From Hysterium pulicare CBS 123377 (Eukaryota; Ascomycota; Dothideomycetes; Hysteriales; Hysteriaceae): DNA of 64,000 nucleotides. The stretch lies in NCBI GenBank assembly GCA_000467715.1, contig AJFK01000088.1, forward strand, positions 1-64,000, read 5' to 3'. Below the pieces are notes generated by a model. That model did no database searches, was not told the DNA's origin, and saw nothing but the letters and a program-made list of their open reading frames with translations. Shown in pieces: positions 45,910 to 55,291 of this stretch (within the stretch, counting starts at the first letter, position 1; each line of letters starts with the position of its first letter). Both the position numbers and the translations under genes were made by a program.

Positions 45910-46835
45910 ATGTCTTACATTCAACCCTGTGGCTTCTACGGCGGCGAGACCAGCACGGCTATGACCACAGATCTCAAGCTCGGCACTATGGATCATCACC
46001 TAGTCACGCCTTTGGACCAAGTCTATTCTAGCGACGAAGAAAGCGTCAGGCCTCCTAGCACCCCCGAATCCAGAGAGCCGTCCACCCTTCCAAGCGATTT
46101 CTCTCCAAGCAGCGCCGGAGCTCCACTCCACGGTCCCAAGTGGGATACCGCAGGAATCTGTAAGCCTATTTCCTCTGCCCCCTTTTTGGCAACCCCGATT
46201 CTAACCACTATTCCCTAGCGTACTTGACCAGCATCCTCTACCCCAATCTCGCCGTCTCCGACAACCTGACCTTCTCTCCACCCCTCCAAATCCTGAGCCA
46301 CCATGCCGGTGAGCTGACGCTCCAGCTCTTCGCCCACATCTCTCCCGCGGCACCCCCTCCAGAGGCTTCCTCTGCCTCCGCTCCAATCGGCACTGGACGC
46401 CCGGCCTCTACCGTCCTACTAGCCTCTTCGCGCGCACACTGCGCCTCCGTTTCCGAGGCTCTGGACTCTCTTGCTTTGTCTCTGCTCTCTAACCTCTCCA
46501 CTGTAAATGCGGTCTGCGCGCAGTACGAGGTCCTCTCCGCGCTCTGCGCGGTCCCAAACTGGCGTCTAGAGAGCCTCGTGCGCGGCATGAGGGGCCTGGC
46601 GGCCAGCTCCGCGCAGGAGCGTCTCTCCAGACGCGTCCAGCTGGGGGAGGTGGGGGTCGAGGATGAGTTGGAGGCCCGGCTGGAGGCTTATTTGCTGTGG
46701 TGTGGTGAGGAGGAGGTTGAGGGGTTTGTTTTGCTGGGGGGTGAGATTCTGGGGATGGATTGGGAGGGGAGGAAGGGGGCTGGGAGGGTGTATGGGGATG
46801 CGGCGGAGTTCTTGAAGGGGGCTTATTCCAGGTAG
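45910..46835 (+). CDS. Hypothetical protein, two exons
   Basis: Exons 45910-46159 and 46219-46835 give 288 residues; the 59-nt intron has TCTAACCACTATTCCCTAG near its end. The N-terminal third is Ser/Pro-rich (SSDEESVRPPSTPESREPST) and looks disordered. The rest is Ala/Leu/Glu-rich and probably helical, with LSTVNAVCAQYEVLSALCAV and LEARLEAYLLWCGEEEVEGF. No signal peptide or membrane span. I recognise no family. Codon use in the second exon is GC-rich, and in its last 200 nt strongly G-biased, but still an open coding frame. Confidence 0.6.
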
Positions 46836-47467
46836 ACGTGACACGGGGATCTTAGCAGGGTTCTAGGTCTGGGTTGGGAAGGTTAGGAAGTTTCCTGGGT
46901 AGCTAATCTAGAGATTTCATTGAAGGTTCTCTTATGCTGTGCCTGAATTGTTGTGTGACTGTTGATACACGTTCCTTTATCTAACTCTTATGCTTGACGG
47001 TCTTGCTGCTTCTGCTGATCCAGCTCCCCTAGTATATATAAACTGATATTTAAGCCTTCAAGTATCAAGACCAAGCACAAGAATAGCCTCCGTTAAGTTT
47101 CTTTGCCTTTCTATCTTACGCTTAAATAAACTCTTCCTATTTCAATACTCCCTTCTTAGTCTCTTATAGTTAGTAAAATATATAATCCACGTTCTTTAAA
47201 TATTTATATAATTAATTAAACTTATTTCTACTCTATATCTATCTAGAGTTAGATCTTTAACTTTACGTGTTATAGCCTACTGACTCCCACCTCCATTTGT
47301 ACCGTGTCTCACAGGTCAAATGCGCCGTGCTAAGCCAGCTTACAGTCATATCGAGAGCTGTGCCCGTAGCTGATAGCTAAATAGCAACAACTCTATCTTA
47401 GCATAGACCTATAAACCCTATATCTATATATCTACAAGAAGAAGACGCTAAGCCTATCCCTTTTCCC
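46836..47467. repeat. AT-rich island, RIP-like
   Basis: The part from about 47020 to 47450 is strongly AT-rich, dense in TA steps (TATATATAAACTGATATTTA, CTATATCTATATATCTAC) and poor in CpG, the footprint expected of repeat-induced point mutation. No open frame or terminal repeat can be seen, so any original element is unidentifiable. Confidence 0.5.
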
Positions 47468-49876
47468 TCACACAACACTCACCGTAGCATTCCCTCTCAA
47501 ATCCCTCGAACTAGCCCCCACCCAAACCGTAAAATCCCCCTTCTCAACCACATACTTCATCCCCATATCCCAAAGCCCCCAATCCGCAATTTTCAAGGGT
47601 ATACTAACCTGAACCGTCTCCCCAGCCTTCACCATCACCTTCTTGAATCCCTTGAGCTGTTTATTCGGCACCGCGACGCTAGCGATCATATCCTGAACGT
47701 AAAACTGCACGACCTCTTTTCCATCGACGGGGCTCGTGTTCATGATACTTACCGAGGCGGTGATGGTGTCGTTGGCTGAGACGCTGGTTTGCGAGAGCGA
47801 GAGGTTCGAGTATTTGAACTCGGAGTAGGATTTCCCGTAGCCGAATTCGTAGAGCGGTTGTGGGGTGTTGAGGACGTATTGATGTCCAAACTGCAGTGTT
47901 CCATTCGGCAGAATAGCACCGGGATCTGTTGGACGGCCCGAGTTCAGGTAGTCGTAGTAGACGGGCAGAGTGCCTACATCGTAGGGGAACGCGACTGAGA
48001 GTTTGCCTGAGGGGTTGACGTCTCCATATAGCACGTCTGCTAATGCGTTCCCGCCTTGTTCCGAGGGGTAGAATTGTTGGATTAGTGCGGATGAGGAATT
48101 CGAGATCCAGGGCTCTGAGATCGGTTTCCCGGATTGGTAGACTACGATGGTGGGTTTGCCTGTCTCGATGATGGCTTGGACGAGCGGACCCATGGCGCCG
48201 ACGAGGTTTAGAGACGCGACGTCGACGTGCTCGCCTGTTGTGGCATTTAACCCTTGCCAGAGCTCTTGTTGATCGCGAGACCAGGTGCCGACGAGGACGA
48301 CTGCTATATCAGCGGCTTTGGCGGCGGCTATGGCGGCAGGGAAGCCGGATTGGTCGTTGGACCAGCGCTCGCAGCCTTGGGCGTAGGTTACTTTGCCTGT
48401 GGAGGCGTTGCGGATGCCTTGGAGGGGAGTGACATTTGTGGGATTGTATTGGGAGCGGTAGACGACGTAATCTCCGAGCTAGGATAAGAGTCAGCTGTCG
48501 TTCTCTTTGACGTGTATGATAGATTTGGATTATCTTACATTCATGGAATCGGCCATGGGTCCAATGACGGCTACATTTGCGGACTTCTTGAGAGGGAGAA
48601 CATTGTTGTGGTTCTCGAGAAGAACAATTGAGTCGGCGTCGAGCTGTCTGGCGAGTTGCACGTTCTTCGGTGTGTGGATTAATGAAGAGGTCTTGTTTTC
48701 CGGTTCTCCTAAATAAGGTTTTTCGAAAAGACCCATCTCGAATTTTGCTCGAAGTTGGCGGGATAGTGCCGTGTCCACGACTGAGATGTCCAACTTTCCT
48801 GATTGAACTAACTGAGGGATCGTCTTGAAGTTGAATGATCCACCGCCCATTTCGACGTCATTGCCTGCTGGGAGCGCATACATAGTGACAGCCTCTGAAT
48901 CAATGGGCTTGCATGCACACATGTTGAAAGAACAGCAGAGACGATCCGTGGCACCGGCGTCGGAAGTGATCCAGTATTTGTATCCCCATTCGCCGCGTAG
49001 GATGTCTGTCATGGTGTGATGATCTGCAATTGCAGGAATGCCATCATAGGAATGGTACGCGGACATAATGCTGTAAGCCCCAGCATCTATGATAGCTCTT
49101 TTAAAGGAAGGCATCCAAGTCGTCCTCATTTCTCGCTCTCCGCCATGCACAGGCCCGGTATTTAGTCCTTGTTCTGGGGCACTGAACCCAACGAAATGCT
49201 TTACAGTGGCACTGACATTTCCACCTTGGACTCCCTTGACATAACTATATGCCATTTCTCCTACGAGATAGGGGTCCTCGCCGAAAGTTTCCTCAACTCG
49301 TCCATAGCGGAGTTCTCGAGCCAAATCAGCAAGCGGCGCGAAGAGCTGGTTGACTCCAAGGGCAAGAGCCTCCTGAGCAATTACCGCACCCATCTCTTGA
49401 ACCAAGTCAGGATCGAAGGAGCAAGCGTAGGCAATCGGGCTGTTGAAAATAGTCGCATTTCCGATCAAGAATCCATGAATCCCCTCGGACTGAACGAAAG
49501 CCGGAATGCCCAGCGTCGTATTCTGCATGATGTAGTCCTGAGCTCTTTTGACGCCCTCGCTGATCCAGCTCTGGGGCACGGGATATCCAACGTAGAATTG
49601 TCCTGCCTTATGGGCGAAATTGTCGACGAGCCCGCTGTAATTGAAGGCATTGGTGGTCGTATTGATCCAATTCGAGATATCACCTTGCATAAGCTGGGCT
49701 GTCTTTTCCTCGATTGTCATCCGGGAGATCAAGTCAGAGATCCTGTCTTCAACAGGAGCGTTGGGATTTTTGTACGTGGCATTGGCAGCCGCTTGCCTTC
49801 TGACCAAATCATATCCATAGACGGGTACAAGAGAAAGACTTAGCAGGGTAGTCAAGATTGACTTGAAAGAAGGCAT
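47468..49876 (-). CDS. Secreted GH3 glycosidase (beta-glucosidase / beta-xylosidase type)
   Basis: Hydrolyses terminal beta-linked sugars. Exons 49876-48539 and 48478-47468 give 782 residues. The start at 49876 yields a signal peptide (MPSFKSILTTLLSLSLVPVY) ending near GYDLVRR; the in-frame ATG at 49972 would bury it. The N-terminal GH3 barrel carries KHFVGFSAPEQG and the nucleophile Asp306 in YWITSDAG. The second domain contains YPSEQGGNALADVLYG, then NPSGKLSVAFP. A fibronectin-III-like C-terminal domain follows (GYGKSYSEFKYSN to the end). Many N-glycosylation sequons. Exact sugar specificity is not decidable. A TATAAAA lies about 75 nt upstream, and the gene diverges from a sugar transporter. 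Confidence 0.92.
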
Positions 49877-50567
49877 ATTGAGACGCACGAGATGCAAGAC
49901 ACGTGAAAAGACACCTAGAAACCATTTCAATGTGCAACGTAAGACTTTTATAAGGTGAAGCAATAAGGGCAATTAGACAAATTAGGGCATCTACAAGGGA
50001 ATCGCTCATTTACCCGTCAACCCGATTCTATTGAGATGACCGCGATACGCGATCTTACTTACGGTTTCTGTAGAGTGCATCTCCATGCTCCCCTCTTCCC
50101 AATCCCAGGATGCCAGAAGCGTCGGAAATCAGAGTGAATGTTGGAGTCGACCTCGGGGAGAAACTCTGCGCCAAGCGAGGCTTCCTCTTTTCTGATTGGT
50201 GGGTTAATATGGTCTTGCGGGATACCCTTCATCCCTGTAGCGATCATCTCTCAGCAGCCTCGTGCTCAACTCTCCGCAATCTTCCCCAACCTGGAGAAGC
50301 AACCGCTGGAGTGGAGATCCTGCATACCATCAGAGGTTGCAAAGTTCCATCGTATGAACTACAAAGCATGCGATCCGGAATCTAGGTCCTTTACTCCGTG
50401 TCCAACATGGAAAAGTTGACCTGGACTATGACCGGGTCTTGGTCCCCGCTGCTGGGGTCCTAACCGGCGGCAGCAGGTAGTGAATTTATATCATGTGTCC
50501 CTAAGTCTTTCCGTCTCTCTATTCATTCTTCTTTCCTTGCAGAGCCTGAGACTAAACATCTGCAATC
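49877..50567. promoter_or_regulatory. Shared intergenic promoter of GH3 and sugar porter
   Basis: 691 bp between two divergent starts. It contains a TATA box for the GH3 gene (CTTATAAAAG on the minus strand near 49948) and a TTTATAT near 50485 for the porter. No other gene is seen. Confidence 0.6.
50444..50457. promoter_or_regulatory. Paired CreA-type sites
   Basis: CCCCGC (GCGGGG on the minus strand) and CTGGGG, three bases apart, both match SYGGRG, the carbon-catabolite repressor core. Pairs are the functional arrangement known from CreA/CRE1 targets. About 110 nt before the porter start. Confidence 0.4.
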
Positions 50568-52247
50568 ATGGGTATCGTCTTCAACATTGCCTTAGCTGTC
50601 TTCGCAGCAACAGGCTCCTTTTTATTTGGGTAATCATAAAGCACTACAAGGCCTTTCGATTGGGTTATCTGATAATCATCCTCTAGATATGATTCAGGTG
50701 TCATGACCGATGTCATACAATCACCTAGCTTTCTCTCATTCTTCCAGACGAATTCTGATACTGCTATTATTGGCGCCATCAACTCAACATTTAGTGGTGG
50801 AGCTGTCTTTGGCGCGTTGATGTAAGACCACTCAGTTCTTGAAAAAAAAGCAATACTGAATCTCCGCAGGGGAGGGTTTACTATGGATCGTTTGGGAAGA
50901 AGGATGACCGTCCAAATTGGAGCCGCCATAAATCTGGTCGGAGCATGTCTTCAGTGCGGCGCACGCAACCTAGCCATGATATTAGTAGGAAGAATCTTTG
51001 CGGGCTGGGCTATTGGTCTCATGTCCATGTCTGTCCCTGTATATCAATCCGAATGCGCCCACCCCAGAATCCGAGGTTTCATTGTCGGTATCACGCAGCA
51101 AATGATCGGAGTCGGCTTCATCGTTTCCACCTGGGTTGGCTACGGTTCTGGAAAAGTCTCTGCTACCAGCAACTTCTCTTGGAGATTTCCACTGGGATTC
51201 CAAGGCATACCGTGTATTATACTCCTTATCGGTCTCTTTTGGTTCCCGGAATCTCCGAGACATTTGATCGAGACGGATAGGGGTGATCAAGCGCTGCAAG
51301 TCCTCCACAAACTCCATCATGACGGCCATAATGAAGATTGGATCCAATCTGAGTTTAACGAAATCAAGCTCACTATTGATGCTGAGAAGTCTCTCACGGT
51401 GCCTGGGTGGAGAATCATGTTCAAAGTCAAGACATGGAGAACCCGCTTACTTCACGCCGTCCTTGTCCAACTATTCACACAAATGACTGGGTAAGCAAAT
51501 GCATACCTCTTCCTATCTCTGCGGATCGCTCTAACCATACCTAATAGTATCAACGTGATCGGTTACTACCAAACCTTAATGTACAAAAATCTCGGCATAA
51601 CAGGCGACCGCAACCTCCTCGTCACAGGAATCTACAACTGCGTCGGCCCCATCGCAAATTTCATCTTCATCACCACGCTCTTAGACCGCGTTGGCCGCAA
51701 GAAGCCCCTCCTCTTCGGCACCGTTGGTATCACCATCGCTCTAATCTGCGAAGCCATCATCGGCTCCCAAATCCCCGGCGCCACCGGTGCACAGAAAAAC
51801 TCGCTCTCCATCGCAGGCGTCTTCTTCCTCTTCTGTGTCTCCGTCATTTTCTCATTCTCATTCGGCCCGATTTCCTGGGTCTACATGTCTGAAATCATGC
51901 CATTTCAGATTCGAGGCCGAGGCAGCGCTTTCGCTACCGGTATCGGCAACTGGCTCGTTTCTACAGTCTGGGCTCAGGTCTCCCCGATTGGGCTCGGACA
52001 GATTACGTACAAGTTCTATTTTATTTTTGTCGCGTTTAATATCTGTGTTACGTTTCCTACGGTTTGGTTCATGTTTAAGGAGACTACCAGATTGACGCTT
52101 GAGGAAATTGATCTGTTGTTTGGGGATAGGGCGTTGGGTGCGTTGCCGGAGAATCTGGAGGATGTTGGTGCGAAGGGGTTGGATCAGGAGAGGCAGATTG
52201 AGTTGAGGGAGACGCAGGTTCCGGCGCATGGGACGGGTACGAACTGA
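50568..52247 (+). CDS. MFS sugar/H+ symporter
   Basis: Plasma-membrane sugar porter. Exons 50568-50629, 50687-50821, 50870-51490 and 51548-52247 give 505 residues with about twelve membrane segments. Family motifs: YDSGVMTDVI in the first loop, DRLGRRMTVQIGA, VGRIFAGWAIGLMSMSVPVY, the PESPRHLIE block before the central loop, DRVGRKKPLLFG, and WVYMSEIMPFQIRGRGSA. The tail has ETTRLTLEEIDLLFGD. The fungal sugar porter subfamily includes glucose, xylose, cellobiose and quinate carriers; motif-level reading cannot separate them. Divergence from a secreted GH3 enzyme favours uptake of its products. Intron branch sites are standard. Confidence 0.92.
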
Positions 52248-52628
52248 GGGGTTTGGGGGTTTGATATCGGAGGGAGGATGCGCCGGGGTATGAGAGTACT
52301 AGACCAGCTAAGACCACAGTTTTTACGTATGATATGTTCTCGTAACTAAAGGCGTCTAATTCGACATATATCATTTGCTCATAAGTCCCTCTCGTGTCTC
52401 TTGAGTAGACTGAATCCTATCCAAGTACACTCCCGCCGGTGGTGAACTGTAAATGATGTACTGTGCGGAGATCAAACCAATCACGCGCAAGGCAGGAACC
52501 TGATCCTCAAAAAGAAGGTTAAAGATAGAGGACTACTGAACACCACGGTTGGGAGCTGAAGCATCCTTCTACATGCCCTTAGGATGATGAATCGGATTTG
52601 ACGCACAGTACTATTCCATAACTACCCA
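52248..52628. other. Convergent 3' region
   Basis: 3' flanks of the sugar porter and the deaminase gene; no gene. Confidence 0.5.
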
Positions 52629-53441
52629 TCACACCGGCCCACACCGACCATTCTTCACTCTCTCACAACCCTTCGGACACTCGCCCTCAGGATCAAACTG
52701 CCACGTAAAGAACGAATCCGTTTCATTCGCCAACACATCCTTGACTAAACTCGTCTTCGTCCCCAACCCCCAACTCCTTTTAAAAAGCTCTTCACTAAAA
52801 ACTTGAATCTGTTCCCAACCCATTTCAACCAGCGTCGGAATACTGGTAGCATAAACACACTCCTTAAAGCCAGCCCACCGTATTGCGCTCGCGCACATAG
52901 GACATGGCTCTCCAGTCGTGTAGAGAGTTAGATCTTTGAACGCCGCTAGTGTTTCTTCTGCGCTGAGCTTGAAAGGGCCGTCTGGATCTTGAAGAATGGA
53001 GGTGCAGTTGTTTATTGTGGCAATTTCGCCGTGGAGGGTGGGGTTGCCCTGTGACTCGACGCCGTTGGCACCGATGCAGATGAGCTTCCCTAAGGGGGAT
53101 GAGGGATCCGTATGATTTACTATGACGGAGGTGAAGGGGGCGAAGGGGCAGGGAGTTGAGAGGAGGGAAAATGCATCGATTGCGTGGCGCATCCAGTGGG
53201 CACGGGTTGTGAGGGGGATGTCATTGGCCGGCTCCTCCTTTGCTGGAGATACGGATGATAGAGGGTTTTGGAAATCGATATGTTCTAGGACTTGCTTGGA
53301 TGCATCGGAGGGTTCATCGAAGAGGTCGTCTATCTTGATACTATCCCTTTCGAATCCAGCAGTTGGAAAACAAAATAGACAAAAGAATGTGATGAAGATA
53401 GGAAAAAGCATGGCTTTAGAGAGGATTGCGAGCTTGGGCAC
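52629..53441 (-). CDS. Secreted CMP/dCMP-deaminase-fold zinc deaminase
   Basis: A 270-residue single-exon protein with a hydrophobic N terminus (MLFPIFITFFCLFCFPTAGF at residues 11-30), acting as signal peptide or anchor. The catalytic domain follows with all zinc and proton-shuttle residues: His137 and Glu139 in LHGEIATIN, and Cys180 and Cys183 in GEPCPMCASAIRW. The context after the second motif (GFKECVYATSIPTLVEMGWE) resembles guanine-deaminase/tRNA-adenosine-deaminase type members rather than cytidine deaminase. A Cys-containing tail (CPKGCERVKNGRC) could form disulphides, again suiting the secretory pathway. Most relatives of this fold are cytosolic. Substrate is unknown; a purine base or nucleoside is my inference. 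Divergent from BET1. Confidence 0.85.
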   Translation of the reverse strand: MPKLAILSKAMLFPIFITFFCLFCFPTAGFERDSIKIDDLFDEPSDASKQVLEHIDFQNPLSSVSPAKEEPANDIPLTTRAHWMRHAIDAFSLLSTPCPFAPFTSVIVNHTDPSSPLGKLICIGANGVESQGNPTLHGEIATINNCTSILQDPDGPFKLSAEETLAAFKDLTLYTTGEPCPMCASAIRWAGFKECVYATSIPTLVEMGWEQIQVFSEELFKRSWGLGTKTSLVKDVLANETDSFFTWQFDPEGECPKGCERVKNGRCGPV

Positions 53442-53777
53442 TTGGGAAGAAATATTCGATTGACGTTAACGTTCTGAATTAGAACTCAGAATGAACATGA
53501 ACAAGAATTGGCTCAATTAATCCGGGAGTTGTCCAGCTACAACGTGATAGAGATGTGAATGTCAACTATTAGCATGACGTTATCTGGTCCAATCAAGCGT
53601 CGCCCACTCCTGCCAAGCCTATTACATAAGCCCTGCATCGGAGTTTACCTTCTCCAACCTCCGAGGCTTTCACTAAAGACCAGCAATCTGTCAATAGCCG
53701 CTCCACAAAAAAGTTCCCCATCAATCCCCTCGTCTATATCTAAATCAGCCTGCAAAGATTCACGCCGCGCCATAACT
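53442..53777. other. Divergent promoter deaminase / BET1
   Basis: 336 bp between starts; an open frame from 53559 runs through it and is not supported. Confidence 0.45.
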
Positions 53778-54503
53778 ATGGCATCAAGGTACATTATCAG
53801 CCTTACCCATCCTCACTCGACACCTTCGTTCAAACATTTCTAACTCCTTTCCCCCAGATTTGGCCGCGACAGTGCACAGTCCTCCCTCTTCTCATCCTAC
53901 GACCGATCTACCTCGCCCTCGAAATCGAAACCGCGGTCACCCGGCCGACCCTCGAGTGGATATGGATACGGGTATCCGCCCTCGAATAATCTCAACGCCG
54001 CCAACGGACCAGCATTTTCCGCGTACCCAGGCGGAGGAAGCGGCGGAAGCCCAAGTGCAGGGGCCGGGGGTTTTAGATCCGCGACGCCGAATTCGAGGGG
54101 ACAGTATTCGGATGCTGTCATGGATGAGTTGGAGAGTCAGAACGAGGAGCAGTTGGCGGGAATGACGGGGAAGGTTAAGATGTTGAAGGAGGTATGATTA
54201 CTCTCCTATTTCCTATTCTTGGCGGTCTCCGCTGCTACAAGAGCTCTTTTTTGATTGGCTTTGAGAACTTGAACTAACTATGTTTCTGTTACGTAGCTCA
54301 CAATGGCCATCGGAGACGAAATCCGCGACTCAACCGCCCTCGCCGAGAAAATGAACGATTCCTTCGATTCCACACGCAACCGATTACGGGGCACGATGAA
54401 TAGGATGTTAAGGATGGCACAGAAGACTGGTGTAGGGTGGAGAGTATGGCTGGGATTCTTTGCTGCTGTCATATTTTTGTTTTGGTATGTGTGGTTGTTT
54501 TAA
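53778..54503 (+). CDS. BET1: Bet1 SNARE
   Basis: Qc-SNARE for ER-to-Golgi vesicle fusion. Exons 53778-53788, 53858-54191 and 54297-54503 give 183 residues. After an 11-nt first exon (MAS plus two bases) comes FGRDSAQSSLFSSYDR, a Gly/Ser/Tyr-rich region, then the SNARE helix from MDELESQNEEQLAGMTGKV through LTMAIGDEIRDSTALAEKM to SFDSTRNRLRGTMNRMLRMA. A C-terminal membrane anchor ends the protein (WLGFFAAVIFLFWYVWLF). Longer than yeast Bet1 because of the N-terminal insert, as usual in filamentous fungi. Confidence 0.92.
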
Positions 54504-55291
54504 CAAGCGCGCTCGCTGTATTGCATATAAGGGAAAAAGAAGTGCTCGCAAGAGAAAAGGGGAAAGGTGCATTCGTTTGGATGTATGGATTTGCATCATA
54601 TTGATTGAAAGTACGTTGTAAGAGCGTGGCGTTTGGGATTTTACTACTTGTATATCACAGGGCTTGGGAAACCCCGTAGAACGGGGTGTATGTGAGCTGA
54701 TAGATGGCTGGCCTTCCCAACAGAATCATGCATATCATGGTAACTATACGTTTAATATACTTCATTGTACTATTTTTTTACCGTCTTTGAACAGCCTTCA
54801 ACTACCTACGACATTTATTCATACGTAACCGGCTCGTTTACGGACTCAATCGGACGCTTTACCTCTTCCATGTTTCCACACAACAATTCCCCAATCTTTC
54901 AACGGCTATTCCCTCGCCTAGGATGAAGTACCCAAGATTCCTAATTGATACGGAGATTTTTCGGGTGTTGCACCTGTACCCTCGCGGGAACCAGGACCGA
55001 GCCCCGTCTGTTCAGCATTACGATTACTCGCCAACATACCTATCACTTCTCCATTACATACTCTGGCTCTCGGAATAATTTTTCCATGCTTCAATGTTCA
55101 GTTAAGTGGGTCTCACGGGCACTACAGATGCAGTAGTGGATTGGTTTGCTATCGTGCTTGCACGTGTCAGTCACGCATCTTAGCTATTGCCAGCATGCAA
55201 TGGCAAACCGTCCTTGAAATAGTTCGAGCGGATTCTCGCAGTTAAGTCTTTATCATTGATAACATTTGAATTGAGCAGAGGAACTGCGAAA
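54504..55291. other. Intergenic BET1 / GH31
   Basis: No gene seen; holds the GH31 promoter. Confidence 0.45.

Noticed and set aside
53559-53843. 94-codon plus-strand frame before BET1
   Set aside because: Overlaps the BET1 first exon and intron in another frame; no support.
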